From positions 1-13,510 of the forward strand of contig CAKSRS010000065.1 of NCBI GenBank assembly GCA_934487205.1: DNA of 13,510 nucleotides, given 5' to 3'. The position numbers and the translations under genes were made by a program. This stretch comes from an uncultured Clostridia bacterium. GTDB lineage: Bacteria > Bacillota > Clostridia > UBA1381. Positions 4,995 through 13,149 of this stretch are shown here, in pieces (the stretch's first letter is position 1; the number at the start of each line of letters is the position of its first letter). The notes below the pieces were generated by a model. It did no database searches, had not been told where the DNA came from, and worked only from the letters and a program-made list of their open reading frames with translations.

Positions 4995-6560
4995 TTATTT
5001 TGCAAAATCAACTGCGCGTGTTTCGCGTATCAGGCTGACTTTAATCTGTCCCGGATATTCCAGTTCCGACTCGATTTTCTTTACGATGTCCTTTGCAACA
5101 AGGAGCATGCTTGCATCATCGACAACGTCCGGTTTAACCATAATTCTGATTTCGCGTCCTGCCTGAATGGCGTAAGATTTTTCTACGCCGTTAAATTCAT
5201 TTGCGATTGATTCAAGACGTTCAAGACGTTTAATGTATGTTTCAATATTTTCGCGTCTTGCGCCCGGTCTTGCGGCACTGATTGCGTCTGCAGCCTGAAC
5301 AAGCTGTGCAACAACCGTCTGTGCTTCAACATCGCCGTGATGTGCCATGATTGCATGGATAACATCTTTGTTTTCTTTGTACTTCTTTGCTATGTCGGCG
5401 CCAATGGTCACATGCGAACCTTCGATTTCGTGGTCAACGGCTTTGCCGATATCATGCAACAAACCGGCACGCTTTGCAAGCGTTATGTCTACGCCGAGTT
5501 CGCCCGCCATAACTCCGGCAAGATGCGATACTTCGATTGAATGGCGAAGTACGTTCTGCCCATAGCTTGTGCGGAAACGCAGTCTGCCGAGAAGTTTGAT
5601 AAGCTCCGGGTGAAGTCCGTGCACGCCTGTTTCAAAGGTTGCCGCTTCGCCCTCTTGCTTAATTGTGGCTTCCACTTCTTTTTTAGATTTTTCTACAATT
5701 TCTTCAATTCTTGCCGGGTGAATACGTCCGTCGACAATAAGCTTTTCGAGTGCAATTCGTGCTATTTCGCGGCGTACCGGGTCGAAACTTGAAAGTATAA
5801 CCGCCTCCGGCGTGTCGTCAATAATCAAATCAACGCCCGTCATTGTTTCAAGAGTGCGGATATTGCGGCCCTCACGGCCTATAATTCTGCCCTTCATTTC
5901 GTCGGACGGAAGCGCTACAACCGAAACGGTTGTTTCCGCAACATGATCTGCTGCAATCTTCTGTATGGAAGTTGCAACTATATTTTTTGCCTTTTGCTCT
6001 GCTGTGTCTTTTGCTTCCTGCTCAATTTCTTTAACCTTTATAGCGGCCTCGTGACGAGCCTCCTGTTCCAAATCGCGGATAAGGATATCCTTGGCCTCTT
6101 GCTGTGACATGCCCGAAATTCTTTCAAGCTCGGATACTTGCTTGCTTTTAAGTTCTTCTACCTCAATCGCTTTTTTGTCATAATCTTTGATTTTTTGGTT
6201 CAGAGACTGATCCTTCTTTTCAAGAGATTCGGTTTTTCTGTCAAGATTTTCTTCTTTTTGGTTAAGTCTTTTTTCCTGAATAGATAACTCACGTCTACGG
6301 TCTTTAATTTCGGCATCGAGAACAGCGCGCAGTTTTTGATTTTCTTCCTTAGCTTCGAGTGTTATTTCGCGAGCCTTGGCTTTAGCGCTTTTTTTTGCGT
6401 CCTCTAAGATACCTTTTGCCTTTTCTTCTGCAGAGCCGAATTCCGCCTCCGCAATCTTTTTTCTGTACGAAATTCCCATTTTGAACGAGAGAATATTAAG
6501 TACGGCAAAAATAACCGCAAAAACTATCAATATGATTTCCAATGTGTCTATCTTGTCCAC
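4995..6560 (-). CDS. rny: Ribonuclease Y
   Basis: A 521-residue protein, matching the roughly 520 of Bacillus RNase Y. Domains in order: an N-terminal membrane helix (about residues 8-28, IILIVFAVIFAVLNILSF), a long charged coiled coil (about 35-205), a KH RNA-binding domain with GRIIGREGRNIRTLE, an HD domain with the metal-binding pair H369-D370 in LLHDIGKAVDHE and later HHGDVEAQ, and the conserved tail ending in VDFAK. It is the membrane-bound endonuclease that starts decay of many mRNAs. The start is uncertain: the GTG at 6560 follows directly on GGGGG without normal spacing, while a TTG at 6542 would have that G-rich stretch about 12 bases upstream. A strong promoter lies at 6700-6728. 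It is transcribed with, or just before, ymdB. Confidence 0.95.
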   Translation of the reverse strand: MDKIDTLEIILIVFAVIFAVLNILSFKMGISYRKKIAEAEFGSAEEKAKGILEDAKKSAKAKAREITLEAKEENQKLRAVLDAEIKDRRRELSIQEKRLNQKEENLDRKTESLEKKDQSLNQKIKDYDKKAIEVEELKSKQVSELERISGMSQQEAKDILIRDLEQEARHEAAIKVKEIEQEAKDTAEQKAKNIVATSIQKIAADHVAETTVSVVALPSDEMKGRIIGREGRNIRTLETMTGVDLIIDDTPEAVILSSFDPVRREIARIALEKLIVDGRIHPARIEEIVEKSKKEVEATIKQEGEAATFETGVHGLHPELIKLLGRLRFRTSYGQNVLRHSIEVSHLAGVMAGELGVDITLAKRAGLLHDIGKAVDHEIEGSHVTIGADIAKKYKENKDVIHAIMAHHGDVEAQTVVAQLVQAADAISAARPGARRENIETYIKRLERLESIANEFNGVEKSYAIQAGREIRIMVKPDVVDDASMLLVAKDIVKKIESELEYPGQIKVSLIRETRAVDFAK

Positions 6561-6699
6561 CCCCCGTTTTCAAATTTGTTTTTAAAATTGGGGATATTGA
6601 ATATATGTTATGTATATTATAAAATATTAATTTTCATAAACTACTATCAAAAATTCAACATTCCCAATAGCATAGTTTAAAGAAACAACAAGCATATAT

Positions 6700-6728
6700 A
6701 TTTTATCGTATTTTTACCGTGATGTCAA
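6700..6728 (-). promoter_or_regulatory. SigA-type promoter of rny
   Basis: On the minus strand, TTGACA (complement of 6723-6728), a 17-base spacer and TAAAAT (complement of 6700-6705). The start would be near 6693, giving a leader of about 130 nt before the rny start codon. Confidence 0.65.
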
Positions 6729-6917
6729 GGGGGTAACACAAACAAAATTATTCTTTAATAAAAAATACGTAAAATTCGGGCGTATCCGTGCGATTATTTA
6801 TGCATAAAATATCATTTTTATTGACAAAATAACAGGGATTATGTAAAAAATAATAAAAAATAGGAAAAATATGTCAAATTATACAAAAAAATTAACGTAA
6901 AATTTACAAGATTAGTA

Positions 6918-6946
6918 TTTACTGCATAAAGAAAATGTGATATAAT
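6918..6946 (+). promoter_or_regulatory. SigA-type promoter of the glgBCD operon
   Basis: TTTACT at 6918-6923, a 17-base spacer and TATAAT at 6941-6946, preceded by a TGTGA that gives a partial extended -10. The leader is about 28 bases and carries the GGGAGG ribosome binding site at 6966-6971. Confidence 0.7.
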
Positions 6947-6980
6947 ATATTATAACAAAAGAAAAGGGAGGACGAAATTA

Positions 6981-8909
6981 ATGTCATCAGGCGATGAAAA
7001 AACATGGGCGGGAATTGACGAGTTTCAGCTCTATTTATATAACGAGGGGACAAATTTTCAATCATACGAAATGCTTGGGCCGCATAAAATAGATAAAGGC
7101 TGGCGCTTTGCAGTATGGGCGCCCAACGCGGAAAAGGTTGCGCTTACCGGCGATTTTGACGGTTGGCGGGGCGAGAGATTTCTGAGCCGCATCGGCACAA
7201 CCGGCGTTTGGTACGGCTGTTTTGACGATATCCGCGAAGGAATGATATACAAATATGCGGTGACAGACCGCGAGAGTAACACAGTTTTAAAGGCAGACCC
7301 GGTCGCTTTCTGCGACGAAATAAGACCGGGTACCGCATCGGTGGTGCATGATATTCCGGTTTATGACTGGACGGACGACGAATGGCTCGAAAAACGTGCG
7401 GACATACCTGTTTATGATAAACCGATGAATATTTACGAGGTGCATGCGGCGTCGTGGAAAATGCACGAGGACGGAAGTTTGTACACTTACAGAGAACTTG
7501 CCGACGAACTTGTACCGTATGTAAAAGATATGGGTTACACGCACATAGAGGTAATGCCGCTGTCGGAATATCCTTTTGACGGTTCATGGGGGTATCAGGT
7601 TACGGGATATTTTGCCGCAACCTCACGTTTCGGTGCGCCGGAAGATTTGATGTATTTTGTGGACAAATGCCATGCGAGCGGTATTGGAATTATCATGGAC
7701 TGGGTTCCGGCGCATTTCCCGAAGGACCTGCACGGTTTGTACAAATTTGACGGGACGGCAACGTACGAATATGCCGACCCGCGTCTCGGCGAACACAAGG
7801 ACTGGGGAACTATGGTTTTTGATTATTCAAAGAGCGAAGTTGTATCGTTTCTTTTGTCGTCGGCGTTTTTCTGGGTGAAGGAATACCATTTCGACGGATT
7901 GCGCGTCGATGCGGTTTCGTCAATGCTTTATCGCGATTACAGCCGGAATTACGGCGAGTGGATTGCCAACAAGTACGGCGGAAATCAAAATCTTGAGGCG
8001 ATAAGTTTTATTCAAAATCTCAATAAAATCATGTTCGCGAAATTTCCGAATATTCTGATGATTGCGGAAGAATCGACGGCGTGGAGCATGGTTACGGGTC
8101 CCGTTGACAAAGGCGGACTCGGATTTAACTACAAGTGGAATATGGGCTGGATGAACGATACGCTGCGATACATGTCGATGGATCCGTATTTCCGCAAACC
8201 GAACCATGACTTGCTCACTTTCGTGATGTGCTATGCGTATTCCGAGAATTTTATTCTGCCGCTTTCGCATGACGAAGTTGTGCACGGAAAAAAATCGCTT
8301 ATCGATAAAATGTACGGCTCTTATGAAGAAAAATTTGCGGGCTACAGAACGCTTTTGGCGTATTATCTGTCCTTGCCGGGCAAGAAACTGATGTTTATGG
8401 GCGGCGAAATAGGACAATTTATTGAATGGCGCTATGACGAGGGTTTGGAATGGCATCTTCTGAAGATGGATAAGCATAAAAAACTTCACGGATATGTGCG
8501 TGAGCTGAACAGATTTTATCTTGAAAATTCGCCTATGTGGGAGATAGACCAAAGCTGGGACGGATTCCGCTGGATTAATGAACAAGACCGCGATAACTCG
8601 ATGCTGTCATACATGCGTACGGATAAAAAAGGCAAAAAAGTAATCGTTTGCGCAAATTTCACGCCAATTGTGCGGCAGAAACACAGGATAGATGTACTCG
8701 AGCCGGGCGAATATGAAATTGTAATGAACACCGACTGGAAACGTTTCGGCGGTGAGACGGCGGCGCACAAAAAGAAATTCAAGGCGAAACGAAACAGTGA
8801 TAATGTCGCGCTGCCGTACACAATAGAAGTTGACATGCAGGGACTGTCATGTGTTTATATCAAGCCGTGCGGGAAACACAATACTGTTTCCGCGGAAAAT
8901 GTACTGTAA
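6981..8909 (+). CDS. glgB: 1,4-alpha-glucan branching enzyme GlgB
   Basis: A 642-residue GH13 enzyme that makes the alpha-1,6 branches of glycogen. An N-terminal CBM48-like beta-sandwich (about 30-125) contains WAPNAEKVALTGDFDGW. The catalytic barrel shows the conserved regions: DWVPAHF, the nucleophile D310 in DGLRVDAVSSML, the acid/base Glu in IAEEST (363-364) and LPLSHDEVVHGKKS with H430 and D431. A C-terminal beta domain ends at about 642. The protein lacks the extra N-terminal module of the 728-residue E. coli enzyme, as is common in Firmicutes. The ATG at 6981 has a GGGAGG ribosome binding site 9 bases upstream. It is the first gene of an operon; 74 bases separate it from glgC. Motifs appear intact, so the enzyme should be active. 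Confidence 0.96.
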   Translation: MSSGDEKTWAGIDEFQLYLYNEGTNFQSYEMLGPHKIDKGWRFAVWAPNAEKVALTGDFDGWRGERFLSRIGTTGVWYGCFDDIREGMIYKYAVTDRESNTVLKADPVAFCDEIRPGTASVVHDIPVYDWTDDEWLEKRADIPVYDKPMNIYEVHAASWKMHEDGSLYTYRELADELVPYVKDMGYTHIEVMPLSEYPFDGSWGYQVTGYFAATSRFGAPEDLMYFVDKCHASGIGIIMDWVPAHFPKDLHGLYKFDGTATYEYADPRLGEHKDWGTMVFDYSKSEVVSFLLSSAFFWVKEYHFDGLRVDAVSSMLYRDYSRNYGEWIANKYGGNQNLEAISFIQNLNKIMFAKFPNILMIAEESTAWSMVTGPVDKGGLGFNYKWNMGWMNDTLRYMSMDPYFRKPNHDLLTFVMCYAYSENFILPLSHDEVVHGKKSLIDKMYGSYEEKFAGYRTLLAYYLSLPGKKLMFMGGEIGQFIEWRYDEGLEWHLLKMDKHKKLHGYVRELNRFYLENSPMWEIDQSWDGFRWINEQDRDNSMLSYMRTDKKGKKVIVCANFTPIVRQKHRIDVLEPGEYEIVMNTDWKRFGGETAAHKKKFKAKRNSDNVALPYTIEVDMQGLSCVYIKPCGKHNTVSAENVL

Positions 8910-8952
8910 AAATATGTGTACCGCAAATGCGGCACGCTGATTAAATAATCTT

Positions 8953-8967
8953 GCCGCCCGGGGCGGC
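8953..8967 (+). promoter_or_regulatory. GC-rich hairpin just before the glgC ribosome binding site
   Basis: GCCGCC (8953-8958) and GGCGGC (8962-8967) form a perfect 6-bp GC stem with a 3-base loop, 5 bases before the glgC Shine-Dalgarno (GGAGG, 8973-8977). There is no T-run, so it is not a terminator. It could stabilise the 5' end of a processed glgCD mRNA or influence glgC translation. Confidence 0.45.
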
Positions 8968-8983
8968 GGAATGGAGGAATATA

Positions 8984-10192
8984 ATGAATGTAAAGGACTG
9001 TGTAGCGATGATTTTGGCAGGCGGACAAGGCAGCCGCTTGGGTGCGCTTACCAAGAATGTTGCAAAGCCGGCTGTGCCGTTTGGGGGCAAGTACAAAATT
9101 ATTGACTTTCCGCTTTCCAACTGTGTACATTCGGGAATCGATACCGTGGGGGTGCTGACGCAGTACCAACCGCTTGAACTTAATACTTATATAGGTAACG
9201 GGAGTCCGTGGGATTTGGACAGAAACCACGGCGGAGTATACGTCCTGCCGCCGTATCAGAGCGCTAAAACGGGCGAATGGTACAAGGGTACAGCGAACGC
9301 TATTTATCAGAATATCAGTTTTTTGGAGCGGTTTAATCCGAAAAATGTGCTGATTTTGTCAGGCGACCATATTTATAAAATGCATTACGGCGAAATGCTG
9401 GATGTTCATGAAAAGTCGGGTGCGGCGGTAACCATTGCCGTAATGCCGGTGCCGTGGGAGGAGGCGAGCCGTTTCGGAATAATGAACGTGGACGAGGACG
9501 GCGCAATTACGGAATTTGAAGAAAAACCGGCAAATCCCAAGAGCAATCTTGCGTCGATGGGAATTTATATTTTCGACTATCAGGTACTGAAAAAATACCT
9601 TGAGGACGACGAGCGCAATCTCGAATCGGCTAACGATTTCGGAAAAAATATAATTCCGGAAATGCTGAAAAATAAAGAAAAAATGGTAACCTACCGTTTT
9701 GAAGGTTACTGGAAGGACGTCGGAACAATCCAAAGCCTTTGGGAGGCAAACATGGATTTAATTGACGAACCGCCGAAGTTTGAAATCAATGATGATAAAT
9801 GGAGCATATATTCGCGCAATACAGCGCTTGCACCGCAGTATGCGGGCAAGAATGCCAAAATCATAAACAGTACGGTAACGCAGGGCTGCATGGTTTACGG
9901 CTCGGTTAAACATTCCGTTATATTCTCGAATGTGGAGATAGGAGAGAACACAAAAATAACCGATTCGGTTGTCATGCCGGACGTTAAAATAGGGAAAAAT
10001 GTTACTATTAATAAGGCCGTAATCGGAACGGGCGCGGTTATAGAGGATGGCGCGGTAATCGGCGTCAGCGAGGACGCAGACAGCAAGTATATTTCGGGCA
10101 TGTGTACTAATGGGCTTGTGCTTATCGAAAGCGGAGCGATTATATCCGCGGGTATGGATATACCTAAGGGTTCAATGGTCGAAAAAAGCTGA
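8984..10192 (+). CDS. glgC: Glucose-1-phosphate adenylyltransferase GlgC
   Basis: A 402-residue enzyme making ADP-glucose from ATP and glucose 1-phosphate, the committed step of glycogen synthesis. The N-terminal nucleotidyltransferase domain has the pyrophosphorylase loop AGGQGSRLGALT (12-23), KPAVPFGGKYKIIDFPLSN, the WYKGTANAIYQN block, the catalytic Asp in LSGDHIYKMHY, ITEFEEKP, LASMGIYIF and EGYWKDVGT. The C-terminal part is a left-handed beta-helix of hexapeptide repeats (about 295-390). I start at the ATG at 8984 because GGAGG lies 6 bases upstream; an in-frame TTG at 8951 would add 11 unlikely residues. It ends 14 bases before glgD, which has its own ribosome binding site, so the two are co-transcribed. 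All catalytic motifs are present. Confidence 0.96.
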   Translation: MNVKDCVAMILAGGQGSRLGALTKNVAKPAVPFGGKYKIIDFPLSNCVHSGIDTVGVLTQYQPLELNTYIGNGSPWDLDRNHGGVYVLPPYQSAKTGEWYKGTANAIYQNISFLERFNPKNVLILSGDHIYKMHYGEMLDVHEKSGAAVTIAVMPVPWEEASRFGIMNVDEDGAITEFEEKPANPKSNLASMGIYIFDYQVLKKYLEDDERNLESANDFGKNIIPEMLKNKEKMVTYRFEGYWKDVGTIQSLWEANMDLIDEPPKFEINDDKWSIYSRNTALAPQYAGKNAKIINSTVTQGCMVYGSVKHSVIFSNVEIGENTKITDSVVMPDVKIGKNVTINKAVIGTGAVIEDGAVIGVSEDADSKYISGMCTNGLVLIESGAIISAGMDIPKGSMVEKS

Positions 10193-10206
10193 GGGAGGAA
10201 TGTAAA

Positions 10207-11325
10207 ATGATAGATACAATGGGAATTATTGTTGCCAGCAATTTGAGCATACCGCCGCTTACTGATGTACGCAGCGCAACGGCTCTGCCGATTGCCGGCG
10301 GCTACAGAATTATAGATTTTGTTCTGTCGAATATGGCGAATGCCGGCATACAGAACATCGGCGTTGCGACCGAGGCGAATTACTCATCGCTTATGGATCA
10401 TATAAAATCGGGTGCGCCGTGGGATTTGAACAGAAAAAATCACGGACTTAACATTCTTCCGCCGAATATCGGCAGAAAAAACGGGTTTGAAGTAATCCGC
10501 GGCGATTTGGATATCCTTGCGGGAATAAAGGAGTATATCCGCCGCAGCCGTCAGACTTACGTTATACTGTCGCTCGGAAACAACATCTACAACATGGACT
10601 TTAAAAAGGTACTTAAGGCGCACGTGGATAATCAGGCGGATATCACGATTGTTTATAAAAATATGAAGGATATCGACCAAAAAGAATTATCGCGTTATAC
10701 GCTTTTGGATATCGACGACGAACATAATATCACGGATATTGAGGTTTGCCCGTATTATCCGAAGTCGACTTATGCAAGCACCGATGTGTTCGTTATGGAA
10801 AAAGCGCTTTTGGAAAGCATTGTCGATGAATGTTCGGCACGCGGCAATCATGATTTTATCAAGGACGCTATTGCGAAAAAGATGGCGGGACTGCGCCTGT
10901 TCGGATTTGAATATGACGGATATACTGACAAAATCGACAGTATGAAGTCATACTACAACAATAATATGAAGTTTTTGAGCGAGGAAATGCAGAAGGAAAT
11001 GCTGCACTCAAAACTGCCTGTCTACACGAAAAACCGCGACTTGCCGCCATCACGCTACGGCAGCGACGCCGTTGTTGTAAATTCCTATATAACCGACGGG
11101 TGCGTTATAGAAGGAACGGTTATCGACAGCGTTGTTTCGGGTAATGTTACGGTAAAAAAAGGCGCGGTTATTAAAAATTCAATCCTGATGCAGGGTGATA
11201 TTATTGAGGAAAACGTTCAGCTTGAATATGTCGTTTTGGATAAGGACGTGAAGATTACCGCGGACAGAAAGCTTATCGGTCAGGAAAATTATCCTCTGCC
11301 GGTGGCTAAGGGTACTGTTATTTAA
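10207..11325 (+). CDS. glgD: GlgD, non-catalytic ADP-glucose pyrophosphorylase-like subunit
   Basis: A 372-residue GlgC paralogue, typical for GlgD. The fold is kept: LPIAGGYRIIDFVLSNMANA, SGAPWDLNRKNHGLNILPP and a C-terminal beta-helix with hexapeptide-like repeats. The active site is eroded: the GGxGxRL loop is replaced by ASNLSIPPLTDVRSATA, and the catalytic SGDHIYKM block reads LGNNIYNM, with Asn in place of the catalytic Asp. In Firmicutes GlgD pairs with GlgC and alters its activity or regulation, so a heteromeric complex is expected. The gene has a GGGAGGA ribosome binding site overlapping the end of glgC. No intrinsic terminator follows; the next strong one is at 11904, beyond a pseudogene, so the transcript may run through it. 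Confidence 0.95.
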   Translation: MIDTMGIIVASNLSIPPLTDVRSATALPIAGGYRIIDFVLSNMANAGIQNIGVATEANYSSLMDHIKSGAPWDLNRKNHGLNILPPNIGRKNGFEVIRGDLDILAGIKEYIRRSRQTYVILSLGNNIYNMDFKKVLKAHVDNQADITIVYKNMKDIDQKELSRYTLLDIDDEHNITDIEVCPYYPKSTYASTDVFVMEKALLESIVDECSARGNHDFIKDAIAKKMAGLRLFGFEYDGYTDKIDSMKSYYNNNMKFLSEEMQKEMLHSKLPVYTKNRDLPPSRYGSDAVVVNSYITDGCVIEGTVIDSVVSGNVTVKKGAVIKNSILMQGDIIEENVQLEYVVLDKDVKITADRKLIGQENYPLPVAKGTVI

Positions 11326-11353
11326 ATATTACAATTGTTGATTAATTTTGTAG

Positions 11354-11893
11354 AAAAGGAATTTTATTTCCGCAATTCTGTCACTGTCTATGCTTGCGTC
11401 CGCGTTTAGCATGACAGCGGCGGTTTACGCGGAAGAAACAACAAAAACACCGGCATTTGCCGAGGATTTTTCGTCGTACACGGCGGAAAATACCGCACAT
11501 CATTCAACGGATACGTCGTACGAGTTTTATAATGCTTGGCTTTCATAACACAAAGGAAATTACCGGTTACTATTCGGGAACCGAGACTGACAGAATGCCT
11601 TACATAGCAATCAGTGATAACAGTACAACAACACCTGTAACAATTGTTGAACATGAAAACGGTGAGAAATGGGCAAAAGGGCAGCGTCTTACGGTGTTGA
11701 TGTTTCGGACGGCACAACTGCCGTTACGGGCAAAACCGAGCCTAATGCCGGCATAGTAATCACGGCGTATGATTCGAATGGCAAGCCGATTTATGCGAAC
11801 AACGTATTTACCGACTATAATTCGGACTACAGCTTTACATTCAGCGGAGCAGCCGAGACGGTTTATATAAACGGCGAAAAGGTAGTTAAATAA
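11354..11893 (+). pseudogene. Remnant of a secreted protein with a signal peptide and C-terminal Ig-like tail
   Basis: Three blocks in two frames form one decayed gene. Block one (11354-11548) has a signal peptide without a start codon: KRNFISAILSLSMLASAF then SMTAAVYAEE, followed by TPAFAEDFSSYTAENTA and a stop. Block two (about 11532-11690) is in another frame: LGFHNTKEITGYYSGTET, then MPYIAISDNSTT and VTIVEHENGEKWAK. Block three (about 11690-11893), back in the first frame, is SYGVDVSDGTTAVTGKTEPN, then ITAYDSNGKPI and a tail ending in VYINGEKVVK, like bacterial Ig-like or carbohydrate-binding tail domains. Extracellular polysaccharide enzymes of clostridia often begin with FAEDFSSY-like sequence, so this may be what is left of one, but no catalytic domain remains. 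At least two frameshifts and a missing start make it non-functional. Confidence 0.65.
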
Positions 11894-11903
11894 GATAAAA
11901 ACA

Positions 11904-11937
11904 GGGGCTGTAACGGTTTTTACAGCCCCGCATTTTT
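11904..11937 (+). terminator. Intrinsic terminator downstream of glgD and the pseudogene
   Basis: GGGGCTGTAA (11904-11913) and TTACAGCCCC (11920-11929) form a perfect 10-bp stem with a 6-base loop, followed by a T-run at 11933-11937. It is the only strong terminator after glgBCD. Confidence 0.92.
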
Positions 11938-11954
11938 GTGGAATAATTTAATGC

Positions 11955-11983
11955 TTGCAATTGTTGTAATTTTGCCGTATAAT
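11955..11983 (+). promoter_or_regulatory. SigA-type promoter of the MBL lipoprotein gene
   Basis: TTGCAA at 11955-11960, a 17-base spacer and TATAAT at 11978-11983. The leader is about 25 bases with an AGGGGGAG ribosome binding site ahead of the ATG at 12016. Confidence 0.7.
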
Positions 11984-12015
11984 TAAATTAAATATTCATC
12001 AAAAGGGGGAGCGGT

Positions 12016-13140
12016 ATGAAAAATAAATTATTATCTGCAATACTGAGTGTGTGCATGCTTTTTAGCCTTTGCGCATGCGGCGGAACGGAGGAAACAAATT
12101 CCGAACAGCGGCACGAGAGAGAAACCGCCTATTGCGACGGAATGGAGGTACACTTCATTGATGTGGGACAGGGCGATTCCGCGCTGGTTTTGTGCGGGAA
12201 GGAGTCTATGCTGATAGACGGCGGCAAGCCGTATGCGTCGGATATAATCTATACATATCTTAAAAATCTGGGCGTGGAAGAACTGGATTACGTTGTATGT
12301 TCGCATGCTGATGAGGATCACATAGGCGGTCTTGCAGCCCCGCTGTCAACTATGAAGGTTCACAATGTATTGATGCCGGAAACGGGGTCGGACGCAAGCG
12401 TTTATCAAACATTAATGAAAAAGATTTCGGAGCAGAAAATCACACCAAAACACCCAAAGGCGGGGAGTAAGATGAAATTTGCCGACGGCACAGCGGAATT
12501 TTTGGGCCCCGTAAGCGAAAACGGCGATAAAAACAACAGCTCGATTGTAATGAAGATAATTTACGGCGATACGTCGTTTTTGTTCACGGGCGACGCCGAA
12601 CGCGAAGAAGAACAGGAAATTCTGGACAAGGGTTATGATTTATCCGCAACGGTTTTAAAAGTGGGGCATCACGGCAGTAAAAATTCCACAACGTATCCGT
12701 TTTTGCGGGAAATTATGCCGAAATATGCCGTGATATCGGTCGGGAAGGATAATTCTTACGGACACCCGACAGAGGAAACCTTAAGCCGCCTCCGCGACGC
12801 GGACGTCAAGGTTTACCGAACCGATATGCAGGGCGATATAATAATGAAAAGCGACGGAAAACATGTGTCGGTTAGTACAAAAAGAAATGAAAACGCGGAG
12901 GTAAATCCTACAGTAAAACCGCAGATAACCCCCTCGCCCGTGTCGGCGGAAACCTCGGATATTAAGAATACCACGGACAGCGCGGTGACTTATATAGCTA
13001 ACAGAAATTCCAAAAAGTTTCACCGTCCTTCGTGCGAGAGCGCAAAAAAGACGAGCGAAAGCAATAAAGTCAGCCTGAACTGCAGCCGCGATGAGGCGAT
13101 AGCGGCGGGATATCAGCCATGCAAAAAATGTAACCCGTAA
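12016..13140 (+). CDS. Secreted lipoprotein with ComEC-like metallo-beta-lactamase domain
   Basis: A 374-residue protein. A lipoprotein signal peptide runs to C21 (LLSAILSVCMLFSLCAC), so it is probably anchored outside the membrane. The MBL domain (about 43-290) has MEVHFIDVGQGDSALVL, SHADEDHIGG with the H97/D99/D101/H102 metal set, TGDAE with D193 and GHHGSKNST with H218-H219, all as in the MBL domain of ComEC/Rec2. A Pro/Thr/Ser-rich linker (about 296-325) leads to a C-terminal module with H336, C340, C356, C369 and C372 ending PCKKCNP, an Ada-like putative metal-binding motif often found on secreted nucleases. There is no ComEC membrane channel. The likely role is extracellular hydrolysis of nucleic acid or another phosphoester, by inference. 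It has its own promoter; a transposase remnant follows immediately, and no terminator is seen. Confidence 0.88.
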   Translation: MKNKLLSAILSVCMLFSLCACGGTEETNSEQRHERETAYCDGMEVHFIDVGQGDSALVLCGKESMLIDGGKPYASDIIYTYLKNLGVEELDYVVCSHADEDHIGGLAAPLSTMKVHNVLMPETGSDASVYQTLMKKISEQKITPKHPKAGSKMKFADGTAEFLGPVSENGDKNNSSIVMKIIYGDTSFLFTGDAEREEEQEILDKGYDLSATVLKVGHHGSKNSTTYPFLREIMPKYAVISVGKDNSYGHPTEETLSRLRDADVKVYRTDMQGDIIMKSDGKHVSVSTKRNENAEVNPTVKPQITPSPVSAETSDIKNTTDSAVTYIANRNSKKFHRPSCESAKKTSESNKVSLNCSRDEAIAAGYQPCKKCNP

Positions 13141-13149
13141 CACGTATCT

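Larger units (their letters stand above)
6561..6980. other. AT-rich divergent intergenic region between rny and glgB
   Basis: This 420-base gap is strongly AT-rich and holds no open frame or RNA that I recognise. It contains the rny promoter (minus, 6700-6728), the glgB promoter (plus, 6918-6946) and an approximately 130-nt rny leader. The middle part, 6730-6900, has many A-tracts (for example around 6845-6900), which could bend DNA or feed the promoters as UP elements. I see no clear operator. Confidence 0.6.

Noticed and set aside
6561..6980. The long AT-rich gap was considered as a replication origin or small RNA locus.
   Set aside because: I saw no DnaA-box cluster and no structured RNA with a terminator; two divergent promoters explain the gap.
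7920..8585. A long open frame of 221 codons on the minus strand inside glgB.
   Set aside because: It is fully antisense to a conserved part of glgB, has no ribosome binding site and no recognisable domain; it is a shadow of codon bias.
12781..13143. A 120-codon minus-strand frame opposite the 3' end of the MBL gene.
   Set aside because: It overlaps the well-supported MBL lipoprotein C-terminus and has no credible motif or ribosome binding site.
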